This document shows positions 1-7,064 of a DNA stretch of 18,220 nucleotides, piece by piece. Every line of letters starts with the position of its first letter. Within the stretch, counting starts at the first letter, position 1. Under the pieces are notes generated by a model. The model was not told the origin of the DNA and did no database searches. It saw only the letters and a program-made list of their open reading frames with translations. The stretch covers positions 1-18,220 of the forward strand of contig CALZZH010000028.1 in assembly GCA_945830595.1 (NCBI GenBank). The letters are read 5' to 3'. Both the position numbers and the translations under genes were made by a program. This stretch comes from Avoscillospira sp945864925 (lineage in GTDB: Bacteria; Bacillota; Clostridia; Oscillospirales; Oscillospiraceae).

Positions 1-47
1 GAGATTCCTCTACGTCTCGTGGGCTCGGAGATGTGTATAAGAGACAG
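1..47 (+). other. Nextera/Illumina i7 adapter left on the contig end
   Basis: Bases 14-47 match the 34-nt Nextera Read 2 transposase adapter, including the Tn5 mosaic end AGATGTGTATAAGAGACAG at 29-47. Bases 1-5 (GAGAT) match the end of the P7 primer, and bases 6-13 (TCCTCTAC) sit where the 8-nt i7 index belongs; from memory this is the adapter orientation of index N712. Genomic sequence therefore starts at about base 48. This is a library artefact, not biology, and nothing before base 48 should be annotated. Confidence 0.97.
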
Positions 48-51
48 GCGT

Positions 52-675
52 TTAGTCTCTGATCGGCAGATCTGCATATTCTGCCAGGTGCCGCAGGGCG
101 GCGGAGGCGATGGTGACCACGCTCTCCACATGGATAAAATCCGGGGCACTGCGGTCGAAGAGCAGGTTGGCCTGGGCCGGGAACTCCTCATCTCCCTCCC
201 AGAACAGCACCCGCATGGGGATGCAGGGAAACACGTCTATTTCATACCCCACATCTCCGGTCGGAAGCCGCCGGCCGCCAAAGGCCAGGAGGGCCTCCCG
301 CAGGGATGCTTTATGCCCGGAAAATGTAGCGGCAAAAGGCTTCAGATTCCCGCTTCGGAATGCCGGGCCGTAAGGTCCTGCGCTGCGCAGGGACTCAAAG
401 GGCAGCCATTCGCCGGTGAGATGGGCATCCTCCCGGGAATACCAGAGCATAGTGAAAATATTCAATTCATCATACAGGGAAAAGGATTTCAGGCCCCCCG
501 GGGGCGTGATAACACCGTCTGCCCGGGCGATGGCGCAGGGCTGGGAGAAATAAAGCACCGTCAACCATCGGTCATCCAGCTCCAGAAACGGAAGCTTTTT
601 CTGCAGCTCCGCATGATCCAAAGCGCAAAAGCGGGCGCGCCAGTCCCGGCGCCAGGCCTCGTAGTTGTCCGTCAT
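52..675 (-). CDS. DUF3786 domain-containing protein
   Basis: This 207-aa soluble protein has no signal peptide or membrane segment. The overall pattern matches DUF3786, a family of unknown function in anaerobes: an N-terminal helical part with WRRDW, a central LYFSQPCAIARADG strand region, and a C-terminal acidic stretch (VLFWEGDEEFPAQANLLFD) followed by IHVESVVTIASAALRHL. The ATG at 675 is preceded by an AGAGGTGA ribosome site. The gene lies 34 nt behind the ABC exporter stop codon and is probably the last gene of that transcript. It is complete: its TAA is at 52-54, five bases from the adapter junction. The family call comes from pattern memory, not a search. I infer no function beyond possible co-transcription with the exporter. 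Confidence 0.75.
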   Translation of the reverse strand: MTDNYEAWRRDWRARFCALDHAELQKKLPFLELDDRWLTVLYFSQPCAIARADGVITPPGGLKSFSLYDELNIFTMLWYSREDAHLTGEWLPFESLRSAGPYGPAFRSGNLKPFAATFSGHKASLREALLAFGGRRLPTGDVGYEIDVFPCIPMRVLFWEGDEEFPAQANLLFDRSAPDFIHVESVVTIASAALRHLAEYADLPIRD

Positions 676-709
676 GGGAAATCACCTCTCCCCTAGGATA
701 CCGGATTTC

Positions 710-2434
710 TCAGCTGTTTGCAATGGTGTAGAGGGAATAGAAATAGCCCTTTTCTTCCATCAGCTGATCAAAGGTACCCTGGCTGCAGACGGTGCCCTGA
801 CGCAGGACCAGTATCTGGTCGCAGCGGCGAAGGATTCCCTCCTCCAGGCGGTGGGTGACCATAATCCGGGTCAAGCCGTCGATGTTCAGCATGGCGTCGG
901 TGACTTCAAAGGACGTCTTGGCGTCCAGAGCCGCAGTGGCTTCGTCCATGAGCAGCACCGGCGTGCGGCGCAGCAGACAGCGGGCAATGGCAATACGCTG
1001 TTTCTCGCCGCCAGACAGGCCGGCGCCGTTTTCGCCGCAGCGGTAGCCCGGCCCTTTTTCCCGCACCAGGGCTGTCAGGCCTGCCATATCCATGGCGCGA
1101 TCCACAGCCTCGTCGGGGAAGTCCCGGAACATGGTCACATTGGAACGGATGTCGCTGTCAAAAATGAACACGTTTTGCTGCATGATGCACATCAGGTCGT
1201 AAAGGCTTTCCGGCGCTACGCCCCGCAATTCCTTGCCGTCAAAGCGGATTTCGCCTCCATAGTCCCGGAAGCTGCCGAGAAGCAGGTTCAGCAGCGTGGA
1301 TTTGCCGCAGCCGGACCCGCCCACCACGGCATAGCTCCTGCCGGCCTCGAACCGTGCGGAGATATCCCGCAGCACCGGCTTTTCCGGCTCATAGGAGAAA
1401 TTGACATGGTCCAGCTCGATGGCGTCATGGAGCACCGGCTCCAGTGCTTCGCCGGAGGTCTCGGCGTTGCGGCAGATCAGATCTGCCAGCTTATCGATCA
1501 GGCCGCTGGCTGCCTTGCGGCTGGCAAGATATTGGGGCACCACACTGATGGGCTGGATCAGATAGTTGGCCAGGTTGGTGATAATCAGCACCGTGCCGGC
1601 AGTCATGTGGCCGCGGATGGCCAGATAGGCGCTGAACAAGAACAGGCCGAACTGCACCAGGGAGCCGCAGAGATTTCCCGTCATCACAGTTACCAGGGCT
1701 TCCATCCACCGGCGGCTGAATTTGACCTTTTCCACGTCCTGGTTGGCCTTTTGGAACAGCTGCGTGGCTTCCGCTTCTGCGCGGAAACTCTTGACCACGG
1801 AAAATCCGCTGAGCAGGTCCTTGATTTGGGCCACAAACCGCCCGTTTCCGTCACTGAGGGCCTCTTCCCGGATTACCAGTTCCTTGCCCATGGCCACGGA
1901 CACCAGGATCGGCAGCATACTGAGCACCAGGGCCAGCAGCGTCACCTGCCAGCTGTAATAGAGCATCATGCACAGGGCGGCCAGGAAGCTGATGCAGTGA
2001 AACACCAGCAGCAGGGTGCGGTTGAGGTAGTTCTCCTCAATGGAGCCGGTATCGTTGGTCAGAACCGAGATGTAGGTGGCGCTGTTTTCCCGGGTGAAAG
2101 CGGCGATGCTTTTCTGGGAAATGCGGTGGAAGGCCGTCTCCTTATACCGGGTCAGGCCCCGTTGGATGAAGCGGCTCTTGCAGCGGTACTGGATGCTGCT
2201 GATCAGCGTCATGGCCAGGACAAAAACCACCACGCCAATGCTCAGACGCAGCAAACGGGACATATTGCCTGCCGTGATGGTATCCAGCACCTGCCCCAGG
2301 AACCAGCTTCCCACCATGCCGGCCGCCGCATCGGCAGCCAGGAGCAGAACGGTTATGAAAAACCGAAGGTGGTTATTTCGGTAGATCGCCCGGGTCAGTT
2401 CCCTGCGGGCGGCTTTTTTGTCTGTTTGCGGCAT
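710..2434 (-). CDS. ABC exporter half-transporter (fused membrane and ATPase domains)
   Basis: This is a 574-aa inner-membrane ATP-driven exporter with an N-terminal transmembrane domain (roughly residues 20-310, with hydrophobic helices such as FFITVLLLAADAAAG and LLVFHCISFLAALCMMLYY) and a C-terminal nucleotide-binding domain. The ATPase motifs are intact: Walker A GGSGCGKST (about 372-380), Q-loop QQNVFIFD, signature LSGGEKQRIAIAR (about 473), Walker B VLLMDEATAALD (about 491-504) and switch His in VTHR (about 528). I chose ATG 2434; an ATG at 2446 directly abuts the SD-like AGAAAGG and is the alternative. The start lies inside the upstream regulator gene (62-nt overlap), suggesting translational coupling. 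Length and domain order fit a half-transporter, so it probably works as a homodimer. The substrate (drug, peptide or lipid) cannot be read from the sequence. Confidence 0.92.
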   Translation of the reverse strand: MPQTDKKAARRELTRAIYRNNHLRFFITVLLLAADAAAGMVGSWFLGQVLDTITAGNMSRLLRLSIGVVVFVLAMTLISSIQYRCKSRFIQRGLTRYKETAFHRISQKSIAAFTRENSATYISVLTNDTGSIEENYLNRTLLLVFHCISFLAALCMMLYYSWQVTLLALVLSMLPILVSVAMGKELVIREEALSDGNGRFVAQIKDLLSGFSVVKSFRAEAEATQLFQKANQDVEKVKFSRRWMEALVTVMTGNLCGSLVQFGLFLFSAYLAIRGHMTAGTVLIITNLANYLIQPISVVPQYLASRKAASGLIDKLADLICRNAETSGEALEPVLHDAIELDHVNFSYEPEKPVLRDISARFEAGRSYAVVGGSGCGKSTLLNLLLGSFRDYGGEIRFDGKELRGVAPESLYDLMCIMQQNVFIFDSDIRSNVTMFRDFPDEAVDRAMDMAGLTALVREKGPGYRCGENGAGLSGGEKQRIAIARCLLRRTPVLLMDEATAALDAKTSFEVTDAMLNIDGLTRIMVTHRLEEGILRRCDQILVLRQGTVCSQGTFDQLMEEKGYFYSLYTIANS

Positions 2435-3302
2435 ATTGAGAATCATCCTTTCTGAAAATCGGGGTTTTGCGCACCTGTGCCGCGACGAAGTAGGCGTCCT
2501 TCTCCTGAATCCAGCGGGCAAACAGAAGAAACGGCACAATCCCCACCGATTCCCGGGCCTGATAGGCCTTTTCCATCCCGCTCTCCATCTCCACATCCGT
2601 GGCCTCCACCAGGCGTGCCTGGTGGAGCTGCTCCAGAATGGCGCGTACGGCATCCACATCCAGCTTCAGCCGGGCAGCAACCGTCCCGGGCAGGATATAA
2701 GATTTCAAGTGGCACTGGTACAGGTATAGCAGCACCTCCACGCTATGGGGAACCGCCAAGGTTCGGAACAAGGCTTCATACTGCTCCGGTCTCAGCAAAT
2801 AAGGCAGATAGCCTTCCTTCGGCTCCTCGGCTACCAGGAAGAAATGCAGCTGCCTGTTGGGCGATCCCAAAAGCATACTGTCGTCAAAGGCAAGTTCGCT
2901 GCGCGCCCAGTGGGCTTCCGTTTCTGTGGGCGTCTGAACCAAAAACTCGTCCAGATAGTCCAGGGATTTCAATGCGGATAATGAGATCGGCACCCAGCGG
3001 TTGGAACATTGCCAAAGCAACCGGCAAAGCCAGGCAGCCCGCTCCTGCTGAGGCAGACTGAGCATATAATCGGCAGCCAGCTCCGCCACATCCGTATGGG
3101 CATTGTCGCGGCCGAACAGTCGGTCGATGGACACGCCCAGGCGGTCGGCAATGGCCGGCAGCAGGGTAATGTCCGGTGTGCCGCCGCACTCCCAGCGGCT
3201 GACGGCCTGGGTGGAAACACCCACGGCTTTTCCCAGCTGTTCCTGGGTCATTCCTGCCCGCCGCCGAAGTTCCGAGATGATCATCCCGACGTTGTTTGTC
3301 AT
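2373..3302 (-). CDS. Cro/C1-type HTH transcriptional regulator with C-terminal helical domain
   Basis: This 309-aa DNA-binding regulator carries an XRE-type helix-turn-helix at residues 7-62 (IISELRRRAGMTQEQLGKAV, then VSTQAVSRWECGGTPDITLL), the usual phage-repressor fold. The rest is not a known sensor domain to me. Residues about 182-237 (VEVLLYLYQC, TVAARLKLDVDAVRAILEQL, HQARLVEA) look like a second, winged-helix-type module. ATG 3302 is preceded by AAAGGAGG about 11 nt upstream. The last 62 nt overlap the exporter gene in another frame. A promoter with repeated ATTCAAT boxes lies just upstream, which suggests it represses its own operon and so controls the exporter. The effector is unknown. 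Confidence 0.85.
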   Translation of the reverse strand: MTNNVGMIISELRRRAGMTQEQLGKAVGVSTQAVSRWECGGTPDITLLPAIADRLGVSIDRLFGRDNAHTDVAELAADYMLSLPQQERAAWLCRLLWQCSNRWVPISLSALKSLDYLDEFLVQTPTETEAHWARSELAFDDSMLLGSPNRQLHFFLVAEEPKEGYLPYLLRPEQYEALFRTLAVPHSVEVLLYLYQCHLKSYILPGTVAARLKLDVDAVRAILEQLHQARLVEATDVEMESGMEKAYQARESVGIVPFLLFARWIQEKDAYFVAAQVRKTPIFRKDDSQYAANRQKSRPQGTDPGDLPK

Positions 3303-3329
3303 AGGTAAGAGGCCTCCTTTCCACTGACA

Positions 3330-3402
3330 ATTGAATTATAACACAATGTTTCATTGAATACAATCGAGGTATATCTGAGCGAAATTCAACGGATCATTGA
3401 AT
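3330..3402 (-). repeat. Three ATTCAAT direct repeats around the regulator promoter
   Basis: On the minus strand ATTCAAT occurs at 3396-3402, 3353-3359 and 3330-3336. An inverted partner (GTTGAAT) at 3384-3390 makes TTCAA-N7-TTGAA with the first copy. The second copy is followed by the short palindrome CAATG-AAA-CATTG. Copy 3 overlaps the -10 box and copy 2 touches the -35 box. Spacings of 23 and 43 bp are near whole helical turns. This arrangement fits operators for the adjacent HTH regulator, by inference only. Confidence 0.5.
3335..3363 (-). promoter_or_regulatory. Promoter of the HTH regulator-ABC exporter operon
   Basis: On the minus strand TTGTAT (3358-3363) is followed by 17 nt and a perfect TATAAT (3335-3340), with an extended TG just before the -10. 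It lies about 33 nt upstream of the regulator start codon. No clear terminator separates it from the ABC-F gene stop at 3423, so read-through from the ABC-F gene is also possible. Confidence 0.75.
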
Positions 3403-3422
3403 TGCAAGTCACTGATCTGTGA

Positions 3423-4955
3423 TTACCAAATACGGGTCAGGCCCTCGGCTGTGAGTCCGTAGAGCTTTGAGCAGACCTCCTCCATATATTTCCGGTCATG
3501 AGAGACGCTGATGACGCACCCCCGGTAGTCCCGCAGGATTTCCCGGATCACCGGATTGGACAGGGGTGAGAAATTCCGGGTGGGTTCGTCGAGAATCAAA
3601 ACGTTGGCTCCATCCAAAATCAGTTTCAAAAACAGCAGTTTCGCCTTCTGTCCACCAGACATCTCAGCTACCGGATGCGCCATCTCCTGGGGCGTATATT
3701 TGACGCTGCCCAGGAAGTTGCGAATCCGGGTGGCCTCTTCCCTGCTCCCACTGTGGTTGAGAAATTCAACCGGCGTTTGTTTTTCCGGCAGCAGTTCTTC
3801 ATAGTTCTGGGGCATACAGGCAGCCCGAATGTCCGTCCGGGGCAGCAGCTGCGCAGCAATCTGCCGCAGGAGGGTGGTTTTTCCCACCCCATTGCGGCCG
3901 ATGATGCACAGCTTCTCGGGGCCTTCCACATGGAGAGTCACATTCTTTGTCAGAACCCGGCCCTCCACCGTCAGTACCGGCAGTGCCAAATCCAGCACAA
4001 CCTTCCCTGCCGGAATCGACGTTTCCGGCGGAAAACGCAGGAAGATCGCCTCCTCCACGTCCGGCAGCTGGGTCATGCGCTCTTTTTCCTTTTCAAAACG
4101 CCGGCCCATGGACTGGACGGCGTGCATTTTCTTTTTCAGCAGCCGTCCGCCATGGGGGTCCTGCCGGGATATGATGGCCTGCTGGTGCTCCACTTTGGCC
4201 TGAATTTGGCGGAATTTCTCCATTTTGGCCCGATAGTCCGCCTGCTCCCGGCGCGCCATCTGGGTCTGATGAGCCAGCTTGGACAGACGTTGATTTACAT
4301 AATCTTGATATGGTAATCTTGCAACCGTCCAGCGGGGCGTTGTCTTTCGCCGCACCAGCTCCAAATGGATCACCATTTCCGCCGTGCGCTCCAAGAGCGT
4401 TTCGTCGTGGGAGATGTAGAGCACCGCCTGGGGACAGGTCTGGAGGAAATCCTCCAGCCACTCCAGGGTCTCCAGGTCCAGATCGTTGGAAGGTTCATCC
4501 AACAAAAGTACATCCGGCTGTTCCATCAACAGGACTGCCAGCTGCAGCTTGATCTTCTCTCCTCCGGACAGGGACGCCATGGGCTGATCGCTGGTAAACA
4601 GCGCTGCGGGAATGGACAGCAGCCGGGCCAAGGCAGCCAGCTCTCTGGGCGACTGGGACCAGAAGGATGGGCTGTTGGCGCAGAACTCCCCTGCTGTCAT
4701 CTGTCCGGCCTCCGCCGGAAGCTCCTGGGGCAGATAGCCCAGACGCAGGCCTTTTTTCGAGATTTCTCCCTCAAATTCCACGTAATTCGATACCAGAGAC
4801 GGATCATAGATCAGCTTCAGCAGGGTGGATTTTCCGTTGCCCTCCTCGCCGATGATGGCAGCCTTTTCGCCGGGATTCAAAGTCAGGTCGAAATTCCGCA
4901 GCAGGGGCCGAAGGTCTTTTTTATGGGTGATCGATAGTTTTCTGATTTGAAGCAT
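3423..4955 (-). CDS. ABC-F family ATPase, ribosomal-protection (antibiotic resistance) type
   Basis: This 510-aa cytosolic protein has two ABC ATPase domains and no membrane domain, which defines ABC-F. Domain 1 has Walker A GEEGNGKST (36-44), signature LSGGE (129-133) and Walker B VLLLDEPSND. A long charged helical linker follows (about 205-300, rich in K, R, Q, E), the part that in characterised ABC-F proteins reaches the ribosomal peptidyl-transferase centre. Domain 2 has GRNGVGKTT (353-361), MSGGQ (432-436) and LILDEPTRNFSPLSNPVIRE, in which the usual NHLD after DEPT is replaced by RNFSPLS. ATG 4955 has AAGGAG 8 nt upstream. The attenuator-like leader supports a drug-induced resistance role over a housekeeping one. 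Which drug class it counters (lincosamide, pleuromutilin, streptogramin A or macrolide) cannot be told. Confidence 0.88.
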   Translation of the reverse strand: MLQIRKLSITHKKDLRPLLRNFDLTLNPGEKAAIIGEEGNGKSTLLKLIYDPSLVSNYVEFEGEISKKGLRLGYLPQELPAEAGQMTAGEFCANSPSFWSQSPRELAALARLLSIPAALFTSDQPMASLSGGEKIKLQLAVLLMEQPDVLLLDEPSNDLDLETLEWLEDFLQTCPQAVLYISHDETLLERTAEMVIHLELVRRKTTPRWTVARLPYQDYVNQRLSKLAHQTQMARREQADYRAKMEKFRQIQAKVEHQQAIISRQDPHGGRLLKKKMHAVQSMGRRFEKEKERMTQLPDVEEAIFLRFPPETSIPAGKVVLDLALPVLTVEGRVLTKNVTLHVEGPEKLCIIGRNGVGKTTLLRQIAAQLLPRTDIRAACMPQNYEELLPEKQTPVEFLNHSGSREEATRIRNFLGSVKYTPQEMAHPVAEMSGGQKAKLLFLKLILDGANVLILDEPTRNFSPLSNPVIREILRDYRGCVISVSHDRKYMEEVCSKLYGLTAEGLTRIW

Positions 4956-4975
4956 GGAAAAAGCTCCTTTTCAAC

Positions 4976-5009
4976 AAAAAATCTGCCTTCGGCTTGCCGA
5001 AGGCAGATT
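4976..5009 (-). terminator. Rho-independent terminator in the leader of the ABC-F gene
   Basis: On the minus strand a perfect stem of 12-13 bp (AATCTGCCTTCGG against CCGAAGGCAGATT, small GCAAGC loop) runs straight into TTTTTTG. It ends only a few nt before the AAGGAG ribosome site of the ABC-F gene. A perfect terminator between promoter and start codon of a single gene is the hallmark of transcription attenuation. Confidence 0.93.
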
Positions 5010-5131
5010 CATCCGCACAGACAGACCACGCCTCTTAAGGCATGGTATTCGCGCATCTGATCTGAAATCGGCAGCAGAACAAAGCCCAGCCATGTGGGCC
5101 CTCCGAAGGTATTCTGCTCTCGTCATTCAGA

Positions 5132-5143
5132 TTATCTGCGCAT
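5132..5143 (-). CDS. Three-codon upstream ORF (Met-Arg-Arg) in the ABC-F leader
   Basis: ATG CGC AGA TAA is preceded by AAAAGGGTGA, a good Shine-Dalgarno match about 5 nt before the ATG, and lies about 23 nt from the predicted transcription start. It would make the tripeptide MRR. The arginines recall the basic residues of macrolide-arrest leader peptides, but this resemblance is only suggestive. Its codons overlap segment A of the leader, so occupancy by a ribosome would change leader folding. A GTG-started alternative frame beginning at 5150 exists but lacks well-placed SD spacing. Confidence 0.6.
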   Translation of the reverse strand: MRR

Positions 5144-5172
5144 GCTTTCACCCTTTTCGTTTTGATAGCCTA

Positions 5173-5201
5173 CATATAACATATTCCCTGCAATTTTTCA
5201 A
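5173..5201 (-). promoter_or_regulatory. Promoter of the ABC-F gene
   Basis: On the minus strand TTGAAA (5196-5201), a 17-nt spacer and TATATG (5173-5178). Predicted transcription start is near 5166. The -35 box lies in the loop and arm of the 18-bp inverted repeat at 5180-5221. Confidence 0.7.
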
Positions 5202-5221
5202 GGAAAATTGCAGGGAATATG
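5180..5221. repeat. 18-bp perfect inverted repeat between the metal ATPase and the ABC-F gene
   Basis: CATATTCCCTGCAATTTT (5180-5197) and its exact complement (5204-5221) flank the 6-nt loop TCAAGG. It begins 6 nt after the ATPase stop codon, so it could end that transcript, yet no U-run follows on the minus strand. It overlaps the ABC-F promoter, so it could equally be an operator. It may do both. Confidence 0.85.
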
Positions 5222-5227
5222 CAGAAT

Positions 5228-7063
5228 TTATACGCGCCCGGCCCGCATGGCATTGAGAATGGCCAGCATGGCCACGCCCACATCGGCGAAAATCGCCAGC
5301 CAGATGGACACCAGGCCAAAGGGCGTCAGGGCCAACACCAGTAATTTAATCCCCAGGGCAAAGACAATATTCTGGCGGACAATCTTCATGGTCTTGGAGG
5401 CTATTTCTTTGGCAACCGGCAGAGCGGACAGCCGGTCATGCATCAGCACTACATCCGCCGCCTCGATGGCCGCGTCGCTGCCGATTCCGCCCATGGCCAC
5501 GCCGACGTCGGCACGCATGAGCACCGGCGCGTCATTGATGCCATCGCCCACAAAGGCCAGAACGCTGCCCTTTTCTTTCTTCTGCAGCAGCTCCTCGACC
5601 TTCTGAACCTTATCTCCCGGCAGCAGGCCTGCGGCGTACTGAGTCACGCCCACCTGCTTCGCCACGGCGGCAGCAACGGCCTCATTGTCGCCGGTCAGCA
5701 TGACAGTTGCAGCGCCCAGTGCCTTCAGACCTTCAATCGCCGCAATGGAATCCTCTTTCAGGGCATCGGCAATGACAATACAGCCGAGATACGCGCCGTC
5801 CCAGGCCACATAGACCACGGTTCCCAAAGCGTCCGGCACAGGAACCGAAATCCCGGCTTCCTCCATCAGCCGGCTGTTGCCGGCCAGGATCACATGGCCG
5901 GCCTTTTCTGCCCGGACGCCGCGGCCTGCCTCTTCCGTCAGGCTCCAGCCTTCCTCGCCGGGATCTCCGGCGGCGCGGAGCACCGACTGGGCAATGGGAT
6001 GGAGGGAGCCGCGCTCCGCAATGGCAGCCGTCCGGAGAATCTCCTCCCGGCCGCTTTCGGGGAGCACCTGCGTCACCTCAAAGCTGCCCTTGGTCAGAGT
6101 GCCCGTTTTATCAAATACGAAAATATCTGCCTTGGCCAGCTGCTCGAGATAGCTGCCGCCTTTGACCAGAATTCCTTTTTTGGATGCCGCGCCGATGCCG
6201 CCAAAGAAGCTCAAGGGTACAGAAATCACCAGGGCGCATGGGCAGGACACCACCAGGAAGTTCAGGGCTTTTTGAATCCACAGGACCCATTGGCCATCAA
6301 ACAGCGGCGGAACCACCGCCAGCACCACAGCGAGGCAAACCACGATGGGCGTATAATACTTGGCAAAGCGGGTGATAAACTTCTCCGCCCGGGCCTTTTT
6401 TCCGGAGGCGTTTTCCACCATGTCCAGAATCTTTGACACAGTGGAATCGTAGAACACCTTCTCCACTCGGATTTCCAGAACGCCGGAGGTGGAAATCACG
6501 CCGGAGAGAATCTCATCCCCGGGGCCGCAGGGACGCGGCATGGATTCGCCGGTCAGGGCCGCCGTGTCCAGCGCGCTTTCTCCCCGGACCACCACACCGT
6601 CCAGGGGTACCCGCTCCCCAGGCTTCACCAGGATAATCTGGCCAACCTCCACTTCCTCCGGCAGAACTTCCAGCTCCTGGCCATCGGCCAGCAGTCTGGC
6701 GGTGTCCGGCCGCAGGTTCATCAGCTCGGAGATGGAGCCCCGGGATTTTCCCACGGCGTACCGCTGGAACAGTTCTCCGATCTGATACAGCAGCATCACT
6801 GCCACAGCTTCGGGGTACTCCCCCGTACCGAAGGCGCCGATGGTTGCCAAAACCATCAGGAAGTTTTCGTCAAATACCTGTCCGCGGCCAATGCCGCCCA
6901 CGGCTTCACCAACAATGTCAAAACCAATCAGCAAATAGACAGCCAAATACGCAATGGCTTCCCAATACCATGGCAAGGAAATCAGATGGGTGACGGCCAC
7001 CAGTACGGCCAGCAGGACCGTCGTTACGAGAATGCGCACAAGCGCCCGTTGATTCCGTGACAT
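5228..7063 (-). CDS. Zn2+/Cd2+-type P1B ATPase (metal efflux pump)
   Basis: This 611-aa heavy-metal-translocating P-type ATPase exports a metal ion by forming a phospho-aspartate. Seen: N-terminal membrane helices, actuator TGES (about 171-174), metal site CPC in SCPCALV (274-276), phosphorylation site DKTGT (Asp about 318), HP locus ERGSLHPIA, TGDN and GDGINDAP. The C-terminal helices hold Lys in GIKLLVLAL and Asp in LAIFADVGV, the pair typical of zinc/cadmium pumps, not copper ones. It lacks the N-terminal HMA domain often fused to ZntA/CadA; that domain is the separate gene just upstream. ATG 7063 was chosen because it lies 1 nt after the HMA stop; an in-frame start at 7105 would overlap that gene. 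It is the last gene of the arsR-type operon. Confidence 0.93.
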   Translation of the reverse strand: MSRNQRALVRILVTTVLLAVLVAVTHLISLPWYWEAIAYLAVYLLIGFDIVGEAVGGIGRGQVFDENFLMVLATIGAFGTGEYPEAVAVMLLYQIGELFQRYAVGKSRGSISELMNLRPDTARLLADGQELEVLPEEVEVGQIILVKPGERVPLDGVVVRGESALDTAALTGESMPRPCGPGDEILSGVISTSGVLEIRVEKVFYDSTVSKILDMVENASGKKARAEKFITRFAKYYTPIVVCLAVVLAVVPPLFDGQWVLWIQKALNFLVVSCPCALVISVPLSFFGGIGAASKKGILVKGGSYLEQLAKADIFVFDKTGTLTKGSFEVTQVLPESGREEILRTAAIAERGSLHPIAQSVLRAAGDPGEEGWSLTEEAGRGVRAEKAGHVILAGNSRLMEEAGISVPVPDALGTVVYVAWDGAYLGCIVIADALKEDSIAAIEGLKALGAATVMLTGDNEAVAAAVAKQVGVTQYAAGLLPGDKVQKVEELLQKKEKGSVLAFVGDGINDAPVLMRADVGVAMGGIGSDAAIEAADVVLMHDRLSALPVAKEIASKTMKIVRQNIVFALGIKLLVLALTPFGLVSIWLAIFADVGVAMLAILNAMRAGRV

Positions 7064-7064
7064 A

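Larger units (their letters stand above)
4956..5166 (-). promoter_or_regulatory. Putative ribosome-mediated attenuator leader of the ABC-F gene
   Basis: The transcribed leader is about 210 nt. In order on the minus strand: SD and three-codon ORF (5132-5143), segment A (5126-5141), a hairpin (stem 5112-5118 with 5073-5079, inner GCCCA/TGGGC), segment B (5051-5072), then the terminator. A pairs with B: ATCTGAA (5126-5132) with TTCAGAT (5060-5066), and GCGCA (5137-5141) with TGCGC (5051-5055). B also pairs with the terminator's 5' arm: GCCGA-N3-CAGAT (5060-5072) opposite ATCTG-N3-TCGGC. These two pairings exclude each other. A ribosome stalled on the ORF would cover A, free B to trap the terminator arm, and allow read-through. 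Pairings are seen in the sequence; the mechanism is inferred from known ABC-F and erm leaders. Confidence 0.75.

Noticed and set aside
19..696. Plus-strand ORF starting MGSEMCIRDR
   Set aside because: Its start is the adapter and the rest is antisense to the DUF3786 gene. MGSEMCIRDR is the translation of Nextera adapter sequence.
665..2455. 596-aa plus-strand ORF
   Set aside because: Antisense to the ABC exporter, whose motifs are complete. It is rich in Q, H, G and A without any recognisable domain, as expected for an antisense shadow in GC-rich DNA.
4981..5018. Leader hairpin of the ABC-F gene considered as a terminator for an upstream gene
   Set aside because: No gene lies between its promoter (5173-5201) and the hairpin apart from the three-codon ORF, so it acts within the ABC-F leader.
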